DNA of 44,500 nt from Bacteroidales bacterium (GTDB lineage Bacteria > Bacteroidota > Bacteroidia > Bacteroidales > P3): contig JAGCZH010000010.1 in NCBI GenBank assembly GCA_017960475.1, positions 1-44,500 on the forward strand, written 5' to 3'. Made by a program: the position numbers and the translations under genes. Of this stretch, positions 1 to 7,851 are shown one piece after another (the first letter of the stretch is position 1; the number at the start of each line of letters is the position of its first letter). The notes beneath the pieces are model-generated. The model did no database searches and was not told the origin of the DNA. It worked only from the letters and a program-made list of their open reading frames with translations.

Positions 1-118
1 CCCTAAGGAAAGGGCACCGGACACACGCTATCTCTTGTTTCAACCTTTTCAATGTTCTCTCGCTCACGCCCCCCTCGGGACAAACCCCGTTTTTCGGGCG
101 AAAGCGGATGCAAAAGTA
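1..118 (-). promoter_or_regulatory. Stable-RNA-type promoter and leader, cut by window edge
   Basis: Read on the minus strand, a -7 box TACTTTTG lies at 118-111, followed by C. A TTTG box at 141-138 is exactly 19 nt upstream, which fits the Bacteroidota consensus TTTG-N19-TAnnTTTG. The initially transcribed stretch (ATCCGCTTTCG) almost matches the start regions of the two tRNA promoters in this window. Downstream, towards position 1, is a non-coding leader with a C/G-rich hairpin-like segment (about 80-105) and then an A-rich segment. I infer an rRNA or tRNA operon transcribed leftwards out of the window. The RNA itself is not visible, so its type is unknown. Confidence 0.5.
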
Positions 119-402
119 CAACCATTTTCCAAACTACCAAATTTTTTTTCAAATAATTTTACTACAATTCTTATCATATATTGTAGTTCAACGATTTAAA
201 AAAAGAAAAAAAATTAGTTTTCACTCAAAACAACAAACAAAAACAGACAATAATAGCCAATAATTCATCATTTTTAAGCCTTAAAAACACATTTTTTGCA
301 AAAACACGTATAAAACACTATATTTCAACTGATAAAAACATAAAAAAGAACGTTTTTTTGAGATAAGAAAAGAGTCATTTTTCATAAGGAGATATAAATA
401 AA
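119..402. other. AT-rich intergenic spacer
   Basis: This is very AT-rich, with long A and T runs. I see no open reading frame of useful length on either strand, no RNA gene and no clear repeat. It holds the -33 box of the leftward promoter at 138-141 and otherwise separates that promoter from the folA terminator. Confidence 0.5.
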
Positions 403-428
403 AAATCCTTCACTGACACGAAGGATTT
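403..428 (-). terminator. Rho-independent terminator of hydF-folA
   Basis: AAATCCTT (403-410) and AAGGATTT (421-428) form a perfect 8-bp stem around a 10-nt loop. On the minus strand the stem is followed by a T-rich tail (complement of the A-rich bases 393-402). It lies 40 nt beyond the folA stop codon. Confidence 0.75.
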
Positions 429-467
429 AATATATTACCATAGTATATATAAATACCATTAAGTCAT

Positions 468-1001
468 TTACTTAATAGGCAAAAAAGAGGCATAGTGGGG
501 TGACGGCCTAAGGATATAGTCAACAAAACTATATGAGAGCGCCGACTCTGGGTCAAAGAGGATTCCGCTGTCGGAAACTTTGGTGAAACGTGACAAATCG
601 ATGGTCGGGAAGAAGACGTCGGCATCGAAATCTTTCCATACCCAAGTGACATAGAGCTTGGTAGCGAATGGCAGGAAGAGACGATAGATCGCCGCACCTC
701 CCATAACGAATACCTCCTCCTCATCGCTGACCATATCGAGAGCACCTTGAAGAGAGTGTGCCACCTCAACCCCCTCGTGGACGAAAGAGGTGTCATGAGT
801 CAGTACAATGTTGCGGCGCTTTGGGAGAGGGCGACGAGGGAGAGAATTCCATGTGTTGCGGCCCATAATAACTGCATGGCCTGATGTAAGGGATTTGAAA
901 CGTTTGAGGTCATCGGAGATATGCCATAAGAGGTCGTTGTCTTTTCCGATGGCGTTGTTGCTGGCGATAGCGACGATGATGGAGATGTTGGTATTTGTCA
1001 T
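468..1001 (-). CDS. folA: Dihydrofolate reductase
   Basis: A 177-residue protein of normal length for bacterial DHFR, which reduces 7,8-dihydrofolate to tetrahydrofolate with NADPH in the cytoplasm for thymidylate, purine and methionine synthesis. The family pattern is clear: an N-terminal IIVAIASNNAIGKDNDLLWH strand and Met20-loop region, then the acidic substrate-binding residue in HISDDLKRFK, and the NADPH-binding GRNTWNSLP motif near residue 47. A glycine pair in VMGGAAIYRLFLP follows. It starts at an ATG 14 nt after the hydF stop and probably shares that transcript; a terminator follows. The pairing with hydF has no obvious biochemical logic. Confidence 0.95.
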   Translation of the reverse strand: MTNTNISIIVAIASNNAIGKDNDLLWHISDDLKRFKSLTSGHAVIMGRNTWNSLPRRPLPKRRNIVLTHDTSFVHEGVEVAHSLQGALDMVSDEEEVFVMGGAAIYRLFLPFATKLYVTWVWKDFDADVFFPTIDLSRFTKVSDSGILFDPESALSYSFVDYILRPSPHYASFLPIK

Positions 1002-1015
1002 GTGGTGAACAATGG

Positions 1016-2215
1016 TTATTTTTGGAAAGGACGTATGGCACGAGGGAAAATGCCATTGAGGTATGCGAGAGCAAGTCCGTAATTGGAAACAGGGATGTTT
1101 GCGTCAAGAGCGGGAGCAAGGCGAGAGACCAGTTGTTTAGGAGTGACAACACAGCCCCCACACTGCACAACAAGGGAATAGTCGGTAATGGGAGTCTGGA
1201 GCGCCGTGAGCCCAGCCACGACATCGAAATGGAGTTGTTTCCCCGTATGTTTGAGCAAAAGTTTTGGAAGCTTGACACGACCAATATCCTCACAAGTCAC
1301 ATTATGCGTGCAGGACTCAAGGATAAGTATCCTATCGCCGTCATTGAGGCTGTCGATTGCCGATGTGCCTTGGATATACTCCTCAAACAAACCTTTGGCA
1401 CGGGCCAGGACAATGCTGAACGAGGTGAGGGGAACGCTTTCGGGCACTATTTGGGACACCATGCCGAAAACCTGGCTGTCGGTAATCACCAAACGGGGCG
1501 GCGACGGCAACGAGTTTAACGTGGATTGAAGTTCTGTCTCCTTGCACACAACAGCGACGGCGTCATTGTCGAGAATATCACGAAGGACCTGTACTTGGGG
1601 AAGAATCATGCGTCCCTCGGGAGCTGAGGAATCAATAGGCGTCACCATAACAATGCGGTCGGAAGGAGCGATAATGCCTGCCAGCAGAGATTGATGGCGA
1701 TAGGCGGATTCCGGCAGAGCGTCACGAATAAGGTCGAGCAAAGGCAAACGATATTCCAAAGAGGATATATTATATATATAAGGTGTAACCCCGTATTTTC
1801 GGCTCACTGAATCCAGAAAAGCACTTGATGGACTGACACGGTCAGATTGTGAGAAGACGAATATGAAGGGCACCTTGCTCTTTTTACAGTTCTCCACCAG
1901 AGTTTCCTCGGGCTCTTCAAATCTGTTTTCAGAAAGGATTATCACTGCCAAATCACATTGCTTCAACTCTTGGAGTGACTTTTCGACACGCATGGTCCCG
2001 AGGGCTCCGGAGTCGTCGATACCTGCGGTATCAATCCATATGACAGGCCCCACCCCACCGAGTTCCATGGTTTTGCGGACAGGGTCGGTGGTGGCTCCAG
2101 GAGTATCGGAGACTATGGCAATATTCTGACCTGTCAGGTAGTTTATGAGAGAACTCTTGCCATAGTTGCGACGTCCAAAGATTCCGATGCGGGGTTTTAG
2201 CTCATTACCTTTCAT
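1016..2215 (-). CDS. hydF: [FeFe]-hydrogenase maturation GTPase HydF
   Basis: A 399-residue protein, the usual HydF length. HydF is the GTPase scaffold that carries the 2Fe precursor made by HydE and HydG and delivers it to the apo [FeFe] hydrogenase. The P-loop GRRNYGKSS begins at residue 14, DTPGATTDPV provides the switch region and WIDTAGIDD the G3 motif. The metal-binding residues of the family are present in the C-terminal third: C302-T-H304 and C352-G-G-C355. A start 17 codons upstream (2266) is possible. I chose 2215 because a good -7 promoter box sits between the two ATGs. HydE, HydG and the hydrogenase are not in the window. The gene implies an anaerobic, H2-metabolising host. Confidence 0.93.
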   Translation of the reverse strand: MKGNELKPRIGIFGRRNYGKSSLINYLTGQNIAIVSDTPGATTDPVRKTMELGGVGPVIWIDTAGIDDSGALGTMRVEKSLQELKQCDLAVIILSENRFEEPEETLVENCKKSKVPFIFVFSQSDRVSPSSAFLDSVSRKYGVTPYIYNISSLEYRLPLLDLIRDALPESAYRHQSLLAGIIAPSDRIVMVTPIDSSAPEGRMILPQVQVLRDILDNDAVAVVCKETELQSTLNSLPSPPRLVITDSQVFGMVSQIVPESVPLTSFSIVLARAKGLFEEYIQGTSAIDSLNDGDRILILESCTHNVTCEDIGRVKLPKLLLKHTGKQLHFDVVAGLTALQTPITDYSLVVQCGGCVVTPKQLVSRLAPALDANIPVSNYGLALAYLNGIFPRAIRPFQK

Positions 2216-2240
2216 TATACTGTTTTTGATAAAAGAGAAT

Positions 2241-2249
2241 GCAAATATA
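2241..2249 (-). promoter_or_regulatory. hydF promoter, -7 box
   Basis: On the minus strand this reads TATATTTGC, a match to the Bacteroidota -7 consensus TAnnTTTG. It ends about 26 nt before the chosen hydF ATG, giving a short 5' leader. No convincing TTTG box is seen at the expected upstream distance. Confidence 0.55.
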
Positions 2250-2436
2250 CACAAAAAAAGGCACATTACAGATTATGCAAGACAGCAGCAATTATATCAC
2301 ACAAAATATCATGGCATTACATTTAGAGCGTGCATAGGTTTTATCAAACAAAACAATTTGTATAAAGGTAAAAAGGGGGCTTTTTTTATTTGGCACAAAA
2401 TAAAAACTACGATAGTATGTTAATCATTAAAAAAGA

Positions 2437-3564
2437 ATGGGAAAACTTACAATCAGGGCAAGCCGGAAAGAGGACATAGACACTATTATGTCTATGTACG
2501 ACAACTCCCGTGACGAGATGCGTGCCAGCGGGAACAACAGCCAATGGGTGAGTGGATACCCTTCACGTGAAATAGCGGGGGACGATATCCGCAACAGACA
2601 CGGTTTTGTTGTAGAAGATAATGGTGTTGTCGTCGGAACCTTTGCCTTTATCATTGGACGCGACCACACATACGAGAAGATATACCACGGCGAATGGGTC
2701 GAGGACGACCGCCCTTACGGGACAATACACCGCATGGCCAGGACGGCAGGGGCTCACGGAGTGTTTGAAGCAAGCGTTGAATGGTGCCGGCAGATGACTC
2801 CGTCACTGAGAATAGACACCCACGCCGACAATGCCACCATGATACACCTGATTGAGAAACATGGATTCAAATATAGAGGCATTATTCATGTCGACGACGG
2901 CACAGAGCGCAAAGCCTACCAGATGGTAGACTGCGGAAGATTGTGCCAGCCGATGTTGCAATACATCGAAGACAATATTATTACACGATACCGACATTTC
3001 GATCAGGCTCACAGAGAAGACCACGTCAGAAGCGTCATAAACAACAGCCTTGATCTTGCAACACACTATCCTGTTGAAATAAATATGGTGTATGCCATAG
3101 CAGCCTACCACGACCTAGGGCTAGTGGAAGGGCGAGAGCGGCACCATATGGTTTCTGGGCAAATCATGCGTGACGACAAAAAACTGCGCTCATGGTTTGA
3201 CGAAAAACAGATAATGACGATGTCAGAGGCCGTGGAAGACCACCGAGCGTCGAGGATGGAAGCCCCAAGAAGCATTTATGGACGCATTGTCGCCGAGGCC
3301 GACAGAGACATAGAGCCCATGAAGATAATACGCCGAACAATACAATTTGGATTAAACAACCATCCGGAGCTTGACAGAGAAGGTCAATGGGACAGGACTC
3401 TTGAGCATTTGAACGAAAAATACGCCGAAGGTGGCTATCTGAAGTTATGGCTGCCCGAGTCTAAAAACGCACAACCCCTCAAGGAACTACAGACAATAAT
3501 CGATGACAAGCCAAAATTGAGGGAACTATTTGATGAAATCATCGACGAGATATCCGCACCATAA
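2437..3564 (+). CDS. GNAT acetyltransferase fused to an HD-domain hydrolase
   Basis: A 375-residue two-domain cytoplasmic protein. Residues 1 to about 165 look like a GNAT N-acetyltransferase: an N-terminal RKEDIDTIMSMYDNSRDEM helix, central IHRMA strand, and a C-terminal NATMIHLIEKHGFKYRGIIH segment typical of the acetyl-CoA fold end. Residues from about 185 form an HD-type metal-dependent phosphohydrolase: candidate first His in AHREDH (H192/H196), the HD pair in AYHDLG (H225-D226), then a basic-acidic HRAS helix and EADRD. Substrates cannot be told from sequence. The gene is divergent from hydF and monocistronic. The codon choice resembles its neighbours, and there is no sign of frameshift joining two genes. 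A metabolite-repair or nucleotide role is conceivable but not shown. Confidence 0.8.
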   Translation: MGKLTIRASRKEDIDTIMSMYDNSRDEMRASGNNSQWVSGYPSREIAGDDIRNRHGFVVEDNGVVVGTFAFIIGRDHTYEKIYHGEWVEDDRPYGTIHRMARTAGAHGVFEASVEWCRQMTPSLRIDTHADNATMIHLIEKHGFKYRGIIHVDDGTERKAYQMVDCGRLCQPMLQYIEDNIITRYRHFDQAHREDHVRSVINNSLDLATHYPVEINMVYAIAAYHDLGLVEGRERHHMVSGQIMRDDKKLRSWFDEKQIMTMSEAVEDHRASRMEAPRSIYGRIVAEADRDIEPMKIIRRTIQFGLNNHPELDREGQWDRTLEHLNEKYAEGGYLKLWLPESKNAQPLKELQTIIDDKPKLRELFDEIIDEISAP

Positions 3565-3751
3565 GAGTGCGAAAAAAGATAAAAAACAGATTACAATAAC
3601 TCTTTTTTTGTAGAAACAACACAAGACAGCAACAAAACGTCAACAAAGGAAAAAAGCTCAAACAGAACTATAGCACAACCACTTAAACCACAGCTTTGAT
3701 TTTTTTCAAAAAAAAGAGATATAAAGGAATAGCGTTTTCAAAAATAAATAG

Positions 3752-3760
3752 TACTTTTGC
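3752..3760 (+). promoter_or_regulatory. tRNA-Val(CAC) promoter, -7 box
   Basis: TACTTTTGC matches TAnnTTTG and is followed by ATCCGCTTTTG, nearly identical to the start region of the promoter at the left edge of the window. It ends 33 nt before the tRNA. No TTTG is present at the 19-nt spacing, unlike the other two RNA-type promoters. Confidence 0.6.
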
Positions 3761-3793
3761 ATCCGCTTTTGGGAGAAAAATCCCATTTAAAAA

Positions 3794-3871
3794 GGTCTGT
3801 TAGCTCAGTTGGTTCAGAGCGCTTCCTTCACACGGAAGAGGTCTACAGTTCGAATCTGTAACAGACCACCA
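3794..3871 (+). tRNA. tRNA-Val, anticodon CAC
   Basis: This is a full cloverleaf. The acceptor stem GGTCTGT pairs with ACAGACC over 7 bp, the D arm is GCTC/GAGC, and the anticodon stem CTTCC/GGAAG encloses the loop TTCACAC. The T arm is TACAG/CTGTA with loop TTCGAAT, followed by discriminator A and an encoded CCA. The anticodon CAC reads the valine codon GUG. It stands alone between its own promoter and terminator. Confidence 0.95.
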
Positions 3872-3874
3872 TTC

Positions 3875-3897
3875 AGCCCCTTCACAGGGGCTTTTTT
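3875..3897 (+). terminator. Terminator of tRNA-Val(CAC)
   Basis: AGCCCC (3875-3880) pairs with GGGGCT (3887-3892) around a 6-nt loop and runs into TTTTT. It starts a few bases after the encoded CCA. Confidence 0.85.
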
Positions 3898-3932
3898 GTC
3901 GTTATACATGACGGCCCAAAAATACGCCAAAA

Positions 3933-5045
3933 TCATTTCTGCTTCTTCTCTCCAAGGACGCACCATCGCAACACAGGGATGCGGCGGATGACCTCGTAAA
4001 GCAACGGCGAGAGCGTCAAGACAGCTATTGTCAAAATCACATACATCGCCACCGGCGGCAGTTGGGTGTACACCTTCATCATGTAACCGAGGCTGGCGAT
4101 GACAAGATAGTGCACAATATAAAGCCCATAACTCGATCGTGTCATGTAGGACGCAAAGCAACCAGTACAGTCGAATTTCTTCTTGAACCAGCCCATCATG
4201 GCAAGACACATGAGCCAGCCATACAGACAGTTGAGTGGACTTGCCAGATACTGAGGAGTAGTGTTGTTCTGACCAAAAGTGGTCACAACCAAAACAATGC
4301 CAGCGGCAACGGCGGCAGCCATAACAAACGCCCATACCTTGCCCAGCGTTTCTTGCACCTCATCAATGGAGAAAATATAATATCCCATCAAAAATGGAAT
4401 CACATAAAAAACAGGCTTGTATAGGTTCCAAAGACCATCGAGACTTTCCGCACGAGGATTGAAGATTAGCGTCTGCTCGCCAAACCAGAACAGAACCCCA
4501 AGCACGACAAGACCCAAAACCAAAAGCCACTGCGAAGAAAACAATCCACATTCTTTCGTCACGTGCAGAGGACGAGTGAGCCTTCTAACCACAAGCAGAA
4601 TCAGCGAGAATAGCCACAAATCCTGAATAAACCACAGCGGCCCTATCCCACTTACAGCCCACAGGAAAAACTTCACTGGCTGCTGTACGGCGGCAAAAAC
4701 ATCGTTACCAGCCACATGAGTATTGAAATAACCTGCCATCCAGTGAAAAACCAGCAGGCCTATAGTCGCCGGGACCAATAACTTACGGGTACGCAATTTG
4801 AACCATTCCTTACCCGATTTCTTTTCAAGCGCATACCGAGCACTAATTCCCGCCAATAGGAAAAGCAGCGGCATAAACCACGGGTAAAGTATGTACATCA
4901 GCACGTCCTGGTACTGCGGTCCCTCTCCGAAACCACCTACACCACCGAATACGCCTTTGTTGTTATAGAAATAAACGACGTGGTAGAGCAGCACCAGCAC
5001 CACCGTCACCCAACGCAGGTTGTCAATCCAATGTTTTCTTGTCAT
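3933..5045 (-). CDS. Integral membrane acyltransferase (acyltransferase 3 family)
   Basis: A 370-residue polytopic membrane protein of the acyltransferase 3 (OafA/NolL-like) type, which transfers acetyl or other acyl groups to sugars of surface glycans. The N-terminus RKHWIDNLRWVTVVLVLLYH carries the family's arginine-containing start and the His closing the first membrane helix, the likely catalytic residue. About ten hydrophobic segments follow, including PWFMPLLFLLAGISA with the usual second-helix motif. Start: the ATG at 5045. A TTG eight codons upstream (5069) is in frame but less likely. The gene has its own promoter, is divergent from the ECF sigma gene, and has no glycan gene next to it, so the acceptor is unknown. 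Confidence 0.85.
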   Translation of the reverse strand: MTRKHWIDNLRWVTVVLVLLYHVVYFYNNKGVFGGVGGFGEGPQYQDVLMYILYPWFMPLLFLLAGISARYALEKKSGKEWFKLRTRKLLVPATIGLLVFHWMAGYFNTHVAGNDVFAAVQQPVKFFLWAVSGIGPLWFIQDLWLFSLILLVVRRLTRPLHVTKECGLFSSQWLLVLGLVVLGVLFWFGEQTLIFNPRAESLDGLWNLYKPVFYVIPFLMGYYIFSIDEVQETLGKVWAFVMAAAVAAGIVLVVTTFGQNNTTPQYLASPLNCLYGWLMCLAMMGWFKKKFDCTGCFASYMTRSSYGLYIVHYLVIASLGYMMKVYTQLPPVAMYVILTIAVLTLSPLLYEVIRRIPVLRWCVLGEKKQK

Positions 5046-5113
5046 GGGGGAAAAGTGTATAATGAACAAAAATATTAGCTGTTACATGATAATGACACAC
5101 ATTATACTAGTGT

Positions 5114-5122
5114 GCAAAGATA
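5114..5122 (-). promoter_or_regulatory. Acyltransferase gene promoter, -7 box
   Basis: On the minus strand this reads TATCTTTGC, a full match to TAnnTTTG, about 70 nt upstream of the acyltransferase ATG. No clear TTTG box lies 19 nt further upstream. Confidence 0.5.
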
Positions 5123-5231
5123 GTACATTTCCCTAATTCGAACAAGCCCGCTTCTACCCTTTTCAAAAAAAAAATTATTATTTGATGTAAGAAAAAGGCT
5201 TTTTTATCGTCATATAGACAGAAAACAATCA

Positions 5232-5744
5232 ATGGACCCAAAAGAATTCAAAGAAAAGATAATCCCATTGCAAACCGCAATGCAGCGTCTTGCAGAAAAG
5301 ATGATGGACAATGTCGACGACGCCGAAGACATAGTTCAGGATGTCTTTTTGACCCTTTGGGACCGGCGCGATGAGCTCAGCCGCATCGTGAAACTCGACA
5401 GTTACTGCATGCAGATGGTCCGGACAAAGAGCATCGACCTAATGCGAAAACGGAAAACCTACGAACTTCACAAAGAAAGCATCGCCGCACTAACCGACAA
5501 TGAAGTGCTGATGGAAATTGAAGAAAGCCGCCAACAAAGCGAGATGCTATACCAAATGCTCGGAACCCTCCCGGAAAAACAACAGCAGGCCATTCAAATG
5601 AAATACATCGAAAACCGAAGCACAAAAGAGATAGAAAGCGCTCTGCAGATGAGCAGCAACAACGTCTACACCACCCTCTCACGCGGCATTCAAGTCCTGC
5701 GAGAACAACTGAAGAAACGACTAAATAATTTAGAAACCAAATAA
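5232..5744 (+). CDS. ECF-type RNA polymerase sigma factor
   Basis: A 170-residue sigma-70 family protein with only regions 2 and 4. Region 2 includes DDAEDIVQDVFLTLWDRRDEL (about residues 30-50), the core-binding and -10-recognising helices. Region 4 spans LPEKQQQAIQMKYIENRSTK through the recognition helix SSNNVYTTLSRGIQVLREQL (about 115-162). It directs polymerase to a small regulon, normally controlled by a membrane anti-sigma factor. The next gene begins 14 nt after its stop and encodes a single-pass membrane protein in that position; an outer-membrane protein gene follows. No consensus promoter was found upstream, which would fit autoregulation from an ECF-type promoter, but that is inference. 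Confidence 0.9.
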   Translation: MDPKEFKEKIIPLQTAMQRLAEKMMDNVDDAEDIVQDVFLTLWDRRDELSRIVKLDSYCMQMVRTKSIDLMRKRKTYELHKESIAALTDNEVLMEIEESRQQSEMLYQMLGTLPEKQQQAIQMKYIENRSTKEIESALQMSSNNVYTTLSRGIQVLREQLKKRLNNLETK

Positions 5745-5758
5745 ATATCATAAAAGCC

Positions 5759-6397
5759 ATGAAACAACAACCCGAACTCGAATCCCTTTTCGCCGCCGCA
5801 CAACGGCAAAAGAAAGACGCTCAGCGTCAGCAGCAGCTGAGCGATCTTATCGACCAGCTGGCTTCAAAGGAAACCTCATCCACCCGACGCCGCCACCGGC
5901 TGTGGACCATCACAAGCATTGCCGCCAGCTTCCTGCTGCTGATAGGCATCGGATTTTATACTTTATTAGGTCATAGCACTGACATGGAACAAAATATTGT
6001 TGCCGAAAACAAAGGCGAAACCACACTGCCAACACCCGACAAGCAGCCCATCACCTTCACTCCTTCAGACTCGCAGCAAATAACAGTCCCAACACGACAC
6101 CTTTTTATTTCCAAACAGGACGAAACAACATCGACCGAACCAGACAGCATCCAAATCATTGAGCAACCCGTTGTCATTGAGGAAGAACAGATAGTACCCG
6201 TCATCCATTCCGAACAGGAAAAACAGGTTCTTGTGGCAGAAAACCACGATGAGCCCAAAGTCTTCACACGCACCTCCAGCCGACTTGTATGCGGCGCAGG
6301 ATGTAAATCAGAGCGAACCACTGACGTCAAGCAATTGGCCGTAATCAATCTTTCGGGCGCTGGCACTGAATTTGAACTAAACGCCATTCCATTTTAG
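5759..6397 (+). CDS. Single-pass membrane protein, putative anti-sigma factor
   Basis: A 212-residue protein not matching a family I can name. The N-terminal 45 or so residues are charged and glutamine-rich, predicted helical and cytoplasmic. One transmembrane helix follows (about 47-69, LWTITSIAASFLLLIGIGFY). The rest is a Thr/Glu/Pro-rich periplasmic tail that ends in a short segment with two cysteines (VCGAGC). Size, topology and position immediately behind an ECF sigma gene suggest an anti-sigma factor that holds the sigma factor at the membrane. It lacks a recognisable zinc-binding anti-sigma motif or FecR domain. The function is therefore inferred from context only. Confidence 0.6.
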   Translation: MKQQPELESLFAAAQRQKKDAQRQQQLSDLIDQLASKETSSTRRRHRLWTITSIAASFLLLIGIGFYTLLGHSTDMEQNIVAENKGETTLPTPDKQPITFTPSDSQQITVPTRHLFISKQDETTSTEPDSIQIIEQPVVIEEEQIVPVIHSEQEKQVLVAENHDEPKVFTRTSSRLVCGAGCKSERTTDVKQLAVINLSGAGTEFELNAIPF

Positions 6398-6470
6398 TAA
6401 TCCTTTAATATTCATAAACCCTTAAACATCTCTTTCAGCTTAGTATTTCTAACGCAAAATCACAATCATC

Positions 6471-7766
6471 ATGAAAAAATCAACAGCTCTCACTATTATA
6501 GTTCTTGCAATTATTGCCTTTTTCAGTTTCTCCAACGAACTCCAAGCCCAGAACGAATACCGCATCAGCCAACCTATTCCCGACAGCATCAACTCGCTGT
6601 ACATTGAAGAAGGATGGCAAGTCATAATACGTCACGGCGAACAGTCCTCGGTGACCATCGTGACTCCCTGCAGCAACTTCTTCGAAGAAGACAACGAGCC
6701 TCAAATCTGCAATGTGGGTCACAACCAACTGACCCTCCAGGCCAACATGACCATGCCCCAAAAAACCGTGGTTGAAATCACGCTAAAGCACAAACTCCAT
6801 AATCTTCATGTCCAAGAGAATGCCACTGTGCAGACCGACAACCTGATGTTCTATGGCAACTTCGCCCATGTCAGCATCGACGAAGGTGCCACAGTGACAG
6901 GCAAATCGTGGATAAGCTCCAAGAATCTGGAAGTCACCGTCGACCACAATGCAACATTGCGAATCGACACTCTACAGGCAGCGGACGAACTTACAATGTA
7001 CCGCAAATCCAAGGCCCACGTCGATTGCCCGACGCTGATTAGCGCCAACACCAAGGTCAAGAGCGATGTCAAAAGTTTCGGCTCGCTCTACCAAACAGAC
7101 ACCATCCGCAACCTCACTGTCAAGAATGTCAACCGCAGCTGGCTGGACGCTCTTGAAGGAATATCTTTCAGTGTGGGACTCCAATCGCCCATTCCGCTCT
7201 ATATGAACAACAAGAGTGGATCTCCCTTCAACCGAGGCGAAAACTATCGTATTTACTTTTACTGGAATTTCCTCAAGCCATTCCACCTTACCGACAAATT
7301 CACCTTCAACCCTGGTATAGCCTATAGTTGTGATTGGAGCCGCCTGCTCAACAGTGTAGCCTACAATGGCAACACCCTCGTCCTCAACACCCCGACCAGC
7401 GGTGAACTGCCCCAACAGCACCTGTATTCCGAGAACATCGGGCTGCAGTTTAAGTTCAACTACGCCTTCGGCAAGATGAACCAAGAGTCTGGCCGTAGCC
7501 AATTTAATATCAGCTTTGGATTGGACGTCATGCGCAATGTCAACGCACGCCTCGTCACCCGTACCATGGGCACCGACAACCACTGGAACCGCACCCGCGA
7601 AAAGATCGATGTGATGAATCCTTGGCAACTCCGCACTTTCATCTCTATCGGCGGAGGCCCGCTCACCCGAGCATCCCTCGGCTTAACCTACGACCTTCTG
7701 CCGACGTTCCGCAGCGGCACCGACGCCGACAAAGTCCACACCTTCGGCATAACGCTAAGCTTCTGA
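6471..7766 (+). CDS. Secreted protein: beta-helix-like N half, outer-membrane barrel C half
   Basis: A 431-residue protein with a clear signal peptide (MKKSTALTIIVLAIIAFFSF, cleavage near NELQAQ). Residues about 30-225 resemble the head domain of Bacteroidota proteins with a short repetitive beta structure (GIN/DUF2807-like). Repeated strands read roughly hydrophobic-x-V-x-x-N-A-T-V, for example LHVQENATVQTDNL, VSIDEGATVTG and VTVDHNATLRIDTL. Residues about 230-431 show alternating hydrophobic/aromatic strands and end in phenylalanine (HTFGITLSF), as outer-membrane barrels do. It is third in line behind the sigma factor and the membrane protein, 73 nt downstream. It could be the envelope component that the sigma unit monitors or controls. 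The start is the only suitable ATG before the signal peptide. Confidence 0.65.
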   Translation: MKKSTALTIIVLAIIAFFSFSNELQAQNEYRISQPIPDSINSLYIEEGWQVIIRHGEQSSVTIVTPCSNFFEEDNEPQICNVGHNQLTLQANMTMPQKTVVEITLKHKLHNLHVQENATVQTDNLMFYGNFAHVSIDEGATVTGKSWISSKNLEVTVDHNATLRIDTLQAADELTMYRKSKAHVDCPTLISANTKVKSDVKSFGSLYQTDTIRNLTVKNVNRSWLDALEGISFSVGLQSPIPLYMNNKSGSPFNRGENYRIYFYWNFLKPFHLTDKFTFNPGIAYSCDWSRLLNSVAYNGNTLVLNTPTSGELPQQHLYSENIGLQFKFNYAFGKMNQESGRSQFNISFGLDVMRNVNARLVTRTMGTDNHWNRTREKIDVMNPWQLRTFISIGGGPLTRASLGLTYDLLPTFRSGTDADKVHTFGITLSF

Positions 7767-7817
7767 CGGCCCATACAAATTATTCCGTCTGTTTCCCAAC
7801 ATGTCAGTTATTTTGTG

Positions 7818-7826
7818 TATTTTTGC
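7818..7826 (+). promoter_or_regulatory. Promoter -7 box upstream of 7852 gene
   Basis: TATTTTTGC matches TAnnTTTG and lies 25 nt before the ATG at 7852. No TTTG is at the expected -33 distance; TTTC occurs at 7792-7795. This separates the gene from the sigma-factor unit upstream. Confidence 0.5.
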
Positions 7827-7851
7827 ACTCTGTTTTTCCAGATAATATTAA

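Noticed and set aside
3563..3610. Terminator after the GNAT-HD gene (AAGAGT/ACTCTT before a T run)
   Set aside because: The T run is good but the stem is 6 AT-rich pairs across a 30-nt loop, too weak to annotate.
7764..7794. Terminator hairpin GACGG/CCGTC after the barrel protein gene
   Set aside because: Only 5 bp, a 15-nt loop, overlap with the stop codon and a poor T tail.
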